DNA from: Acetatifactor muris
GTDB taxonomy: Bacteria > Bacillota > Clostridia > Lachnospirales > Lachnospiraceae
Length of the DNA stretch: 46,315 nt
Assembly (NCBI RefSeq): GCF_024623325.1
Contig: NZ_JANJZD010000037.1
Coordinates: forward strand, 1 to 46,315
Reading direction: 5' to 3'
Within the stretch, counting starts at the first letter, position 1. Each line of letters opens with the position of its first letter. Made by a program: the position numbers and the translations under genes. The notes below the pieces were generated by a model. That model made no database searches. It was given only the letters and a program-made list of their open reading frames with translations, and was not told where the DNA came from. Positions 24,305 through 32,920 of the stretch are shown piece by piece.

Positions 24305-25549
24305 ATGTTTTCAGAAAATGGAAGAAAAGTAAAAATTGCAGTGGTAGGACTCGGCGGACGCGGACGCGGCTGGGTGGAGACTTTCCTGAAGATGAAGGAT
24401 GCGGATGTAATCGGCATCTGTGATATCAGAGAAGACCGGATTCAGGAGACTCTGAAGATTTATCAGGAACTTGGAGTTACCTGTGACGTGATGACTACAA
24501 CGGACTATAATGAATTGTATCAGAATCCGGAAATCGAGGCAGTGGTCAACGCGACTTCCTGGCAGGTGCATCACAGGGTGACAATTGCAGCTCTGGAGGC
24601 GGGAAAGCATGTGGGACTGGAAGTAGGCGGTGCGAACTCTGTCCAGGAGTGCTGGGATATGGTCCGCGCGGCGGAGCGTTCGGGGAAATTCTGTATGCCC
24701 ATGGCAAATGTCTGCTATGGCAGAGAGGAGATGACGCTGATCAATATGACCAGAAAGGGCATGTTCGGCCAGGTGGTGCACTGCGAAGGCGGTTACGGGC
24801 ATGACAGACGGCCGCAGATTGGCTGGGGGGATGAGCTGGGACATTATCGTCAGCTGAACTTTACCAAAAGAAACGGGGAACTGTATCCCATGCATGCCAT
24901 CGGCTATATCTCTAAAATACTGGGTATCAACAGAGGAAACAGAATGCTTTCACTGATTTCCGTTTCTTCCAAAGCGGCGGGACAGCATGAGTGGTATCTG
25001 GAGCATCGTCCGGACACCCCCTTTGCGAACCAGCAGATAAATCAGGGAGATATCGTCAATACGGTGATTCGTCTGGCCAACGGAGAGACCGTGATGCTGA
25101 CCCATGACTGTACGCTGCCCAGGCCTTATTCCCGGTCAGGACGCGTACAGGGGACGAAAGGACTCTGGATGGAGGATAAGGGTCAGTATTATCTGGAGGG
25201 GGCAAAGGCTTTTGAGGGGGAAGAACGTGCCTGCTGGCATGATTTCGAGGAAGCCATGTCCGAATATGAGCCGAAGATGTGGAAGGAATTCAGGGCATCC
25301 GGAAAGAGCGGCACCCACGGCGGTATGGATTATCTGGTGGGCAGGGCATTTGTGGATACACTGCAGAAGAATGCAATCCCTCCTGTGGACGTCTATGACG
25401 CGGCGCTGTGGACGGCAATCACCTGTCTGAGTGAAGATTCCGTTTCCACCGGAGGATTTGTGGCGGTGCCCGATTTCACAAACGGAAGATGGATGGACAG
25501 AGGAGAGGACGTCTGCACCACAGCGTTTTCACTGGACCGGGAGGTATAA
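24305..25549 (+). CDS. GH109-type Gfo/Idh/MocA-fold protein (putative alpha-N-acetylgalactosaminidase), copy B
   Basis: Start at ATG 24305 behind TAGGAGGAAA; the frame is open further upstream only because it runs through repeat unit 3. 414 aa, no signal peptide. NAD-binding VAVVGLGGRGRGWVE-type opening (IAVVGLGGRGRGW), ANVCYGREEMTLINMTRKGMFGQ, GGYGHDRR, LYPMHAIGYISKILGINRGNR. These are the same GH109-like blocks as in the protein at 14134. The two are diverged paralogs and might differ in substrate or anomeric context. In the known GH109 mechanism, NAD+ oxidises C3, followed by elimination and addition of water. An oxidoreductase acting on another sugar remains possible. Confidence 0.8.
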   Translation: MFSENGRKVKIAVVGLGGRGRGWVETFLKMKDADVIGICDIREDRIQETLKIYQELGVTCDVMTTTDYNELYQNPEIEAVVNATSWQVHHRVTIAALEAGKHVGLEVGGANSVQECWDMVRAAERSGKFCMPMANVCYGREEMTLINMTRKGMFGQVVHCEGGYGHDRRPQIGWGDELGHYRQLNFTKRNGELYPMHAIGYISKILGINRGNRMLSLISVSSKAAGQHEWYLEHRPDTPFANQQINQGDIVNTVIRLANGETVMLTHDCTLPRPYSRSGRVQGTKGLWMEDKGQYYLEGAKAFEGEERACWHDFEEAMSEYEPKMWKEFRASGKSGTHGGMDYLVGRAFVDTLQKNAIPPVDVYDAALWTAITCLSEDSVSTGGFVAVPDFTNGRWMDRGEDVCTTAFSLDREV

Positions 25550-25569
25550 GTGAGCCGAGGAGGATTTAG

Positions 25570-27762
25570 ATGAATCGTGATAATCTACTGGTGAAGCAGC
25601 CCTTTGACCCCGGCTGCTACACAGAACAGGTAAATCAGCTTTTGGAGCGAATGACAGTCCGGGAGAAGGTGGGGCAGCTGAATCTGGACCATGTATCCGA
25701 CTCCGGTGACCTGACGGACTGCAACCTGGGGGAGCGCAGCTCCATGGAGGCGGAAGCGGAGAAAGTGCGCAGGGGTCTTGTGGGAACCATGCTGATGAAA
25801 GGCAGGGAGGAAGCCAATTATTTCCAGAAGGTTGCAGTGGAGGAATCCAGACTGGGCATTCCGCTTTTATTTGGCTTTGATGTGATACACGGTCATAAAA
25901 CGGTCTTTCCGGTTCCGCTGGGGGGCGCGTCCACCTGGGACCCGCAGATGCTGGAAGAGGCGGAAGAATATGCCGCCAGAGAAGCGTATGCGGACGGAAT
26001 CAACTGGATCTATGCACCCATGATAGACCTGTGCAGAGATCCCCGGTGGGGCAGAGTGGCGGAAGGCGCCGGAGAAGATCCGCTGCTGGGGTCTCTGATC
26101 GCGCAGGCGAAGGTCCGGGGACTGCAGACTGTAAATCCGGAGACCGGATATCCTTATGTGGCGGCATGCTTCAAACATTTCTGCGGTTATGGCCTCTCTC
26201 AGGGCGGAAGAGATTATGAGGAATGTGAGACCAGTCCGCGCACGCTGTTCATGGATTATATGAAACCCTATCAGGCGGCGGTGGACGCGGGGGCTTTGAG
26301 CACCATGAGTGCATTCAGCGTATTGAACGGTCAGGCAGTCACCGGAAGCCGTTATTATCTGACGGAAGTGCTCAGAAAGCAGTTCGGTTTCCGCGGCTTT
26401 GTCTGCTCCGATTACGGTGCGGTAAAAGAACTGGTACACCATCGGGTGGCGGCGGACAGAAAGGAAGCCGCGGCACAGGCGCTGCTGGCAGGTGTGGACG
26501 AGGATATGGGTTCTCATGCCTTCGCGGACTATTGTGAAGCGCTGTATGAAGAAGATCAGCGCTTTGCGGAAGCAGTGGACGAAGCGGTGCGCAGGATTTT
26601 AAGTGTGAAATTTGCCGTGGGATTGTTTGAATTCCCGTATTTCCCGGAGGAAGCAGAAAAGTATATGCTGGCGCCGGAGGCCCGGGAGGCTGCGCGCAAT
26701 GTGGGAAGACACAGCATTGTATTGCTGAAAAATCAGGAGAAGATTCTGCCGTTGTCCCCTTCTAAAAAATACTTCCTCACAGGCCCTCTGTCTGACAATG
26801 TGGAGGAAATGCCGGGAGCCTGGGCGCAGTATCATCCTGGTACCAATGTGATATCCGTGAAAATGGCCCTGGAAGAGGCAGGACTTGACTTCCTGCAGAG
26901 CGATGGCTGTCCTTTTACGGGAAAATACTGTTTTGACAGTCAGGATGACAGTGGTTTTGCAAAAGCTCTGAAAATGGCGGAGGAATGCGACGAGATTATC
27001 TATGTGTGCGGTGAAAAAGCCGCCTGGTCCGGAGAGAACAGAGGAAGGGTCAGCATTGACCTTCCAAAGCAGCAATACAGGTATCTGCGGGAGCTGAAGA
27101 AGACAGGCAGGAAAATCATATCCGTGCTGATGTGTGGGAGAGCCATGAGCTGCCAGGAGCTGGCAGAGAGTTCGGACGCCCTGGTTCTGGCGTGGCATCT
27201 GGGAACGGAGGCCGGACATTCCATAGCGGATGTGCTGCTGGGATCTTACAGCCCCAGCGGCCGGCTGCCCATTACCTTCCCCTGTTATACAGGGCAGGTG
27301 CCCTATTATCATTCCTGGCTCTCCAGCGGACGCAGCCGAGAGTCTCTGATTCGCTATAAAGACGGGGAGAACGGTCCCCTTTATCCCTTTGGATACGGTC
27401 TCAGCTATGCGGAGATCACCTATGATGCCGTCCACATTTCCCGGAATCGCTGGAAAGCGGACGAGACAATCCGGCTGGAGGTGGTGCTGACCAATCATTC
27501 GGAAATGGATGCCTATGAGGTTGTGCAGGCATATTATCAGGATGTGGTGAGCTCACTGCCCACACCTGACAGGAAGCTGTGCGGGTTTACCAAGATACTG
27601 GTACCCGCGGGAAGTACGGTGAAGGCGCAGATGCTGATTCCTGTGGAGAGGCTGGCACTGATGACACTGGATCTGAAGGAAGTGGTGGAACCGGGAGAAT
27701 TTATCCTTTTTGTGGGCAGAGACAGCATGTGCGGCGAGTCTGCCAGGATTGTAGTGGAGTGA
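25570..27762 (+). CDS. GH3 beta-glycosidase (BglX-like)
   Basis: 730 aa, GAGGAGG before ATG, 20 nt after the previous gene. Order of domains is the usual GH3 one: (alpha/beta)8 barrel with FGFDVIHGHKTVFPVPLG, DPRWGR, KHFCGYG and FVCSDYGAV (nucleophile Asp281); alpha/beta sandwich with the DGENGPLYPFGYGLSY region; C-terminal fibronectin-like domain. No signal peptide, unlike periplasmic BglX, so it acts on imported material. Family activities include beta-glucosidase and beta-xylosidase; the substrate within this locus is not determined by sequence. It is not of the NagZ type, which has one domain and another motif. Confidence 0.9.
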   Translation: MNRDNLLVKQPFDPGCYTEQVNQLLERMTVREKVGQLNLDHVSDSGDLTDCNLGERSSMEAEAEKVRRGLVGTMLMKGREEANYFQKVAVEESRLGIPLLFGFDVIHGHKTVFPVPLGGASTWDPQMLEEAEEYAAREAYADGINWIYAPMIDLCRDPRWGRVAEGAGEDPLLGSLIAQAKVRGLQTVNPETGYPYVAACFKHFCGYGLSQGGRDYEECETSPRTLFMDYMKPYQAAVDAGALSTMSAFSVLNGQAVTGSRYYLTEVLRKQFGFRGFVCSDYGAVKELVHHRVAADRKEAAAQALLAGVDEDMGSHAFADYCEALYEEDQRFAEAVDEAVRRILSVKFAVGLFEFPYFPEEAEKYMLAPEAREAARNVGRHSIVLLKNQEKILPLSPSKKYFLTGPLSDNVEEMPGAWAQYHPGTNVISVKMALEEAGLDFLQSDGCPFTGKYCFDSQDDSGFAKALKMAEECDEIIYVCGEKAAWSGENRGRVSIDLPKQQYRYLRELKKTGRKIISVLMCGRAMSCQELAESSDALVLAWHLGTEAGHSIADVLLGSYSPSGRLPITFPCYTGQVPYYHSWLSSGRSRESLIRYKDGENGPLYPFGYGLSYAEITYDAVHISRNRWKADETIRLEVVLTNHSEMDAYEVVQAYYQDVVSSLPTPDRKLCGFTKILVPAGSTVKAQMLIPVERLALMTLDLKEVVEPGEFILFVGRDSMCGESARIVVE

Positions 27763-27793
27763 GAGAAGCAGGAATTGTTGTGAGGAGTAAAGC

Positions 27794-28543
27794 ATGAAGA
27801 TAATAAAGAACACAACCGCCCGGGAGCTGGGCGAGGCCGCCGCGGCTCTGACGGCGGAGAAAATCAACCAGGCCATAGAGAAAAACGGCAGAGCGAGAAT
27901 CATTCTGTCCACAGGGGCCTCTCAGTTTGAGACACTGAAGGCTCTTGTGGATAAGGACATTGACTGGAGTAAAGTGGAGATGTTTCATCTGGACGAATAT
28001 GTGGACATATCGGAGGAACATCCTGCCAGCTTCCGCAGGTATTTAAAGGAAAGATTTATAGATATTGTACATCCCGGCAGAGTATATCTGGTGGATGGGA
28101 ATCACCCCCGGGAGACCATTGACGATTTGACAGAGGAAATCACGAAGGCGCCTGTGGATGTGGCACTGATCGGGATAGGGGAGAACGCCCACATTGCATT
28201 CAATGACCCGCCGGCGGACTTCGACACAAAAGACTCCTATATCATTGTCAATCTGGATGAAAAATGCCGGATGCAGCAGGTGGGGGAAGGCTGGTTTGCC
28301 GCTCTGGAGGACGTGCCGGCGCAGGCCATTTCCATGACACCCTACCGCATTATGGAAAGCAGAACCATTATTTCCGCGGTGCCCTATGGGGTGAAGGCCA
28401 ATGCCATCAGACTGATGATGGAAAATGATCTGACGAATCAGGTTCCGGCCACGCTGTTAAAGGAGCATGGCGATTATTATCTGTTTGTGGATCAGGATTC
28501 GGCGGAAGGGATAGCAGGAGCAGGTACGCAGCCGGCCTGCTGA
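27794..28543 (+). CDS. nagB: glucosamine-6-phosphate deaminase family protein
   Basis: 249 aa, GAGGAG before ATG. NagB/6-phosphogluconolactonase fold with ILSTGASQFETLKAL (phosphate loop), MFHLDEYVDIS, and GENAHIAFNDPPADF, which corresponds to the GxNGHIGFNEP motif of NagB but with Gly-Glu-Asn-Ala and Asp for Glu. It would convert glucosamine-6-P to fructose-6-P and ammonia, feeding amino sugars released by the glycosidases into glycolysis. The motif changes leave room for a related amino-sugar phosphate as substrate. No deacetylase (NagA) or sugar kinase is present in the window, so these must be elsewhere. Confidence 0.85.
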   Translation: MKIIKNTTARELGEAAAALTAEKINQAIEKNGRARIILSTGASQFETLKALVDKDIDWSKVEMFHLDEYVDISEEHPASFRRYLKERFIDIVHPGRVYLVDGNHPRETIDDLTEEITKAPVDVALIGIGENAHIAFNDPPADFDTKDSYIIVNLDEKCRMQQVGEGWFAALEDVPAQAISMTPYRIMESRTIISAVPYGVKANAIRLMMENDLTNQVPATLLKEHGDYYLFVDQDSAEGIAGAGTQPAC

Positions 28544-28636
28544 CCAATCCGGGGCTGTATATATTGTGTTCGGTTTATTCGGGGAAGTATGGGGAGCGTG
28601 TGGAGACGCAGCGAAACCAGGAACAGGAGGAGAGTT

Positions 28637-29899
28637 ATGGCAATACCGATTCCGGAGGAAAGAGTGGCGAGATTTGAAAATATGGGCCTGGGGATGTTCA
28701 TCCATTACGGACTTTATTCCCGGCTGGGACGGGGAGAGTGGATCATGCATCTGGGCAAAATCCCAAAGGAAGAGTATGTGAAGCTGGCGGATACCTTCAC
28801 AGCCGGGGAGTTTGATGCCGGTGAGATTGTGAGAACGGCGAAAAAGGCGGGGATGAAGTATATCACGCTCACAACGAAGCACCACGACGGTTTCTGCCTG
28901 TACGACGCGAAGGGGCTGTGCGGCTATGACGCTCCCCATTCGGCCTGCGGCAGAGATCTGGTTCGTGAATTTGTGGATGCATGTAATGGGGAGGGAATCG
29001 CACCGTTTTTCTATCATGCCACCTATGACTGGTATCAGGAGTCCTTTGAGAATGACTTTGACACTTTCTTACAGTATCTGCGGGACAGTGTGGAGCTTCT
29101 GTGCACACAGTACGGAAAAATCGGAGGCCTGTGGTTTGACGGGAACTGGTCTAAGCCTGCCGGTACAGACTGGCAGGAGGACAGGCTGTATGCAGTGATA
29201 CGTCGTCACCAGCCGGATGCAATTATTGTGAACAACACAGGGCTGGGTGCCAGAGGAGCGCTCGGCAACTCCGAGATTGACAGTGTGACCTTCGAACAGG
29301 GCCGTCCAGTGCCCATGGACAGGGACGGTATGCCAAAATATGTTGCGGCGGAGATGTGTCATACTATGAATGACCACTGGGGATTCGGCAGAAACGATTA
29401 CAATTATAAGAGCCTGCCGGAGATTATTGAGACCCTCTGTGCCTGCAGAAAAATCGGGGCGAATTATCTGCTCAATGTGGGCCCTGAGGGAGAAGGCGCT
29501 GTCCCGGTCATGCAGAAAGCCATGCTGGAAGCTCTGGGGAGCTGGATTGAGACCTGCGGCGGGGCAATTTACCAGGGAAAACCCGGCAAAATGACTGGGG
29601 AGGACAGGAATTTTGCTCTGGATATGGAGGACAGGAGCTATCTGTTCATCCATAATCTGAAGGTGCAGGGAAGCAGCCATGTAGTGGTGTCAGAGGGCGG
29701 CCCCGGGTTCCGGCATTTTGCCGGATGCGAACGGAAAGTGCGCAGTGTGAAATGGACAGACAACGGAGAATCGCTGGAATTTGTTCAGAATGGCGGGAAT
29801 CTCTGGGTCAACGCCACCGGTTACTCCTATGGATGCAACTATGTGGTCAGAGTGGCAGAGGTGGAATTTGAGGATCAGCACCATAACAGGAAGCTGTAA
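28637..29899 (+). CDS. GH29 alpha-L-fucosidase
   Basis: Start at ATG 28637 behind AGGAGGAGAG; the longer frame from 28589 lacks a site. 420 aa without signal peptide. GH29 features: MGLGMFIHYGLYS at the N-terminus, TLTTKHHDGFCLYD, and GGLWFDGNW with nucleophile Asp168, followed by LLNVGPEGEG. Short C-terminal beta domain. The reaction is release of L-fucose from oligosaccharides, retaining. It is last in the gene string that starts behind operator 2/3; a promoter for the next unit follows. No fucose isomerase/kinase genes are seen here. Confidence 0.92.
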   Translation: MAIPIPEERVARFENMGLGMFIHYGLYSRLGRGEWIMHLGKIPKEEYVKLADTFTAGEFDAGEIVRTAKKAGMKYITLTTKHHDGFCLYDAKGLCGYDAPHSACGRDLVREFVDACNGEGIAPFFYHATYDWYQESFENDFDTFLQYLRDSVELLCTQYGKIGGLWFDGNWSKPAGTDWQEDRLYAVIRRHQPDAIIVNNTGLGARGALGNSEIDSVTFEQGRPVPMDRDGMPKYVAAEMCHTMNDHWGFGRNDYNYKSLPEIIETLCACRKIGANYLLNVGPEGEGAVPVMQKAMLEALGSWIETCGGAIYQGKPGKMTGEDRNFALDMEDRSYLFIHNLKVQGSSHVVVSEGGPGFRHFAGCERKVRSVKWTDNGESLEFVQNGGNLWVNATGYSYGCNYVVRVAEVEFEDQHHNRKL

Positions 29900-30073
29900 T
29901 TGGAAGAAAAAAACAGTTTAACCGGTGGGAAATATATAGTACAATGTCAGGAGCGGGATAGCACATTTTGTTGAAGTTCTTCTGTTTTTTTCGGCATAAT
30001 GGGTTATTTTACATACGCAGGAAGCATCTGGTAATTAAGCTACACAAAAATGCAACAAAAAGAGGAAATAATG

Positions 30074-30102
30074 TTGACAGATATTAACGTTAATGATATA
30101 AT
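30074..30102 (+). promoter_or_regulatory. consensus promoter of solute-binding protein copy 2
   Basis: Perfect TTGACA (30074-30079), 17-bp spacer, perfect TATAAT (30097-30102). The operator palindrome fills the spacer. Strong promoter that must be repressed when the sugar is absent. Confidence 0.92.
30083..30094 (+). promoter_or_regulatory. LacI-type operator 4 (ATTAACGTTAAT)
   Basis: Exact palindrome between -35 and -10, in the same phase as operator 2. Confidence 0.82.
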
Positions 30103-30116
30103 GGGCATCAAGATAC

Positions 30117-30128
30117 AGTAACGTTAAT
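30117..30128 (+). promoter_or_regulatory. LacI-type operator 5 (AGTAACGTTAAT, one mismatch)
   Basis: Eleven of twelve bases match the palindrome. It lies 34 bp downstream of operator 4 (about three helical turns), just after the predicted transcription start. The pair could allow cooperative binding. Copy 1 has no such second site. Confidence 0.6.
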
Positions 30129-30167
30129 GAAACCAGTAAACTACTTTAATGTAAGGGAGAAAGCAAA

Positions 30168-31850
30168 ATGAGAAAACGAACAAAGAAACTTTTAAGTCTG
30201 TTGTCCGTAACTGCACTGTGTGTGGGCATGCTTGCCGGGTGTGGGGAAGGAAATGCTTCCCAGGACAGTGTGGCATCCGGCTCATCACAGGAGAGTACCG
30301 TCCAGGAGACCGGCAGTTCATCTGATGCGTCCGGCTCCTCTGAGGAGGCGCCGTCTGCGCCGGAAGAATTTACGTATCCTATGGAGCATGTGAAGCTGAC
30401 CATTAATTTCGGCGATAAAAAAGAGTGGGGCAGTATCACTGCGGAGGAAGCATTTTCCGATCCTGATAAGTATCTGATGGGGGCGATCGGGGTAATTTCC
30501 CAGGCTTCCGGTGCTTATGTGGAGTCCAATGGCGTGACGTGGAGCAGCGATAGTGAAGAATTCATGTACATGCTGATTTCTCACGACCTGCCGGATATTC
30601 TGGTGAATGGCTTTAACAAGACCTATAAAGGCGGTCCCGCTGCGGCCATTGACGAAGGCTACATTATTGACCTGAATGAACATACCGAATGGATGCCCAA
30701 TTATCTGGCCTATCTGGAGGAGAATCCGGATGTGAAGAGTCAGGTAACCACAGATGACGGAAGAATCTGGGGCTTTGCAAGTATTGAGGACACAAGTTAT
30801 ACCATGAAAGACAGGGGGATAATCCTCCGCAAGGATATACTGGACGAGCTGGAGATGGAGGTTCCCACCACTGTAGATGAATTCGAAGCGGTGCTGAGAG
30901 CAGTGAAGGCGAAGTATCCGAACATGACCCCTCTTTCTTCAGAGATGCGCTGGCTGCATCAGCAATATATGTTTTCCTGTATCAGCAACGCTTACCAGTG
31001 TTCCTATCCTTTCTATTGCGTGGATGGGCAGAATGTGAAGTTTGCCATGTATGAAGACAGCTACAAGGAATTCCTGCAGCGCCTGAACCAGTGGTGGAAT
31101 GACGGGCTGATTGACCCTGATTTCCCCAGCATCAATAAGGGCGGCGTCCGCGGTAAGCTGGCTACCGGCGATGCGTTCGCAGGCATTCAGGGAGCAGACA
31201 ATTCCGCCACATCTGCAAAGAGCTGTGAGATCGAAGGTGCAGAGTTCCTGGCGATTCCTGCGCTGAAAATGTCAGAGAGTGATCCGATCTATAACTTCTG
31301 TCTGACAGATATGAAGATGCTCAATAACTTTACTTTCTCTGTGTCCGCAGACTGTGAAAATGTAGAAGCTGCCATGCGTTATCTGGACTTCTGCTATACG
31401 GAGGAAGGACAGACCTTATACAGCTTCGGCGTGGAAGGCCTGAGCTATACGAGAGATGCCCAGGGCAATATCCAGCTTCTGCCCGAGGAGGAGCGCTGGA
31501 AGGATGAGAAGGGCGATGGCCTGGCAAAACGTACCATGTGGGCCGGCGAAGCCATCGGCGGAATGATGTACATGGACGATGTGCAGAAAGAATTCGTAGA
31601 CGTTTATCTTGAATTTGACGCATACGCGGGAGTGAACGTCCCCATGAATGACGAGGAGTCCGGTATTTACGGCAGTTACTACACAGATCTGGATACTTAC
31701 TGTCAGGAGAAGCTGGTGGGGCTGATTATGGGAACGGAAAGCTTTGACAACTGGGAGACCATCAAGGCTACCTGTAAAGACACTTATCATGCGGATGAAG
31801 TGCTGGCGGTTATTCAGTCTTCTTACACAAGAAATATGAACCAGAACTAA
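30168..31850 (+). CDS. ABC sugar transporter solute-binding lipoprotein, copy 2
   Basis: 560 aa, AAGGGAG before ATG. Lipoprotein signal MRKRTKKLLSLLSVTALCVGM with lipobox LAGC (Cys25), then a Ser-rich linker and a large extracellular sugar-binding domain of the family-1/LplA-like type used by CUT1 importers of oligosaccharides. It is intact, whereas copy 1 at 10689 is frameshifted after the lipobox; the two mature parts are closely similar over their full length, including the ends (SYTRNMNQN). It delivers the glycan to the permeases at 31941 and 32921. Tight control by operators 4 and 5 is inferred. Confidence 0.93.
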   Translation: MRKRTKKLLSLLSVTALCVGMLAGCGEGNASQDSVASGSSQESTVQETGSSSDASGSSEEAPSAPEEFTYPMEHVKLTINFGDKKEWGSITAEEAFSDPDKYLMGAIGVISQASGAYVESNGVTWSSDSEEFMYMLISHDLPDILVNGFNKTYKGGPAAAIDEGYIIDLNEHTEWMPNYLAYLEENPDVKSQVTTDDGRIWGFASIEDTSYTMKDRGIILRKDILDELEMEVPTTVDEFEAVLRAVKAKYPNMTPLSSEMRWLHQQYMFSCISNAYQCSYPFYCVDGQNVKFAMYEDSYKEFLQRLNQWWNDGLIDPDFPSINKGGVRGKLATGDAFAGIQGADNSATSAKSCEIEGAEFLAIPALKMSESDPIYNFCLTDMKMLNNFTFSVSADCENVEAAMRYLDFCYTEEGQTLYSFGVEGLSYTRDAQGNIQLLPEEERWKDEKGDGLAKRTMWAGEAIGGMMYMDDVQKEFVDVYLEFDAYAGVNVPMNDEESGIYGSYYTDLDTYCQEKLVGLIMGTESFDNWETIKATCKDTYHADEVLAVIQSSYTRNMNQN

Positions 31851-31862
31851 GCAGATGCTAAC

Positions 31863-31889
31863 AAAGGGAGGGAGGCTTTCCCTCCCTTT
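31863..31889 (+). terminator. hairpin between solute-binding protein and permease genes
   Basis: Stem AAAGGGAGGGA / TCCCTCCCTTT with loop GGCTT, same core as at 12386. A leaky intergenic hairpin would give more binding protein than permease, as is common in such operons. Confidence 0.65.
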
Positions 31890-31940
31890 CTCCATACCAG
31901 ATGGCTGTTTTATGACAGAACTGAAATAACGAGGTGATTT

Positions 31941-32909
31941 ATGAGCAGATTTATGGCACGCATGCGTGCGAATATGAGGGAATCCAAAATTGAGCACAGG
32001 GCAAATACCACGCCCTGGAAGAAAGACTTGAAAAAGAACTGGGGATTGTACTTCTTCATCCTACCGGTTATCGCCTATTATCTTATTTTCTGCTATTATC
32101 CCATGTATGGAGCAACCATTGCGTTCAGGGATTACAGTCCCGCAAAGGGGATTCTGGGAAGTGACTGGGTGGGATTGAAGAATTTTGTCAGTTTTTTCAG
32201 CTACCCGGATGTGGGAAGACTGTTCCGCAATACCATGATCATGAGCATAGTGGGACTGGTGGTGGGCAGATGTGCCAGTATTACGCTTGCCTTAATGTTC
32301 CATGAGCTTCGATGGAAAAGATTTAAAAAAATAACACAGACCATTTCTATTTTCCCGCATTTTATATCAGTGGTAGTAACCTGTACCATCTTTATGCAGT
32401 TTTGCATGACGGATGGTCTGTTTAATGTGATTTTGGGCTGGTTCGGCGCAGAGCCGAAGAACCTGCTGGGAATACCGGGAGCCTTTGTGCCGATACGCCA
32501 GATTATGCATCTGTGGCAGGGCATGGGATGGAACTGTATCATTATGCTGGCGGCCATGTCCGGAGTGGATCAGCAGATTTATGAGGCGGCCAGGCTGGAC
32601 GGCTGCGGGCGTATTCAGCAGATGCGGTATATTACGCTGCCGGCGATTTCACCTACCAGAGTGCTGACGCTGATTATGTCAATAGGAACTTTGCTGAGTG
32701 TAGGTCATGAAGACATTATTCTGTTATATAATCCCGCGATTTATGAGACGGCAGATGTTATTTCCACCTATGTGTACAGGAAGGGACTGGTAGAGTTCAG
32801 TTTCAGCTATTCCACGGCGGTGGGCCTGGTGAACTCTGTGCTCAATATCATCCTGCTGTTGCTTGCCAATAAGATTGCGAAGACTGTTTCGGAAACCAGT
32901 CTGCTGTAG
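31941..32909 (+). CDS. ABC sugar transporter permease 1 (LplB/MalF type)
   Basis: 322 aa, GAGGTGAT before ATG. Six predicted membrane segments, first after a basic N-terminus (LKKNWGLYFFILPVIAYYLIF). The EAA loop that contacts the ATPase is EAARLDGCGRIQQMRYITLPA, near residue 215-235. It is followed after 11 nt by the second permease; the binding protein is upstream. No ATPase gene is in the window, so a shared MsmX-type ATPase elsewhere is expected. Confidence 0.93.
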   Translation: MSRFMARMRANMRESKIEHRANTTPWKKDLKKNWGLYFFILPVIAYYLIFCYYPMYGATIAFRDYSPAKGILGSDWVGLKNFVSFFSYPDVGRLFRNTMIMSIVGLVVGRCASITLALMFHELRWKRFKKITQTISIFPHFISVVVTCTIFMQFCMTDGLFNVILGWFGAEPKNLLGIPGAFVPIRQIMHLWQGMGWNCIIMLAAMSGVDQQIYEAARLDGCGRIQQMRYITLPAISPTRVLTLIMSIGTLLSVGHEDIILLYNPAIYETADVISTYVYRKGLVEFSFSYSTAVGLVNSVLNIILLLLANKIAKTVSETSLL

Positions 32910-32920
32910 GGAGGTGGAAG

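Noticed and set aside
29968..29995. Terminator after the GH29 gene
   Set aside because: There is a T-run (GTTTTTTT) but the possible stem before it (GAAG/CTTC with a 2-base loop) cannot form.
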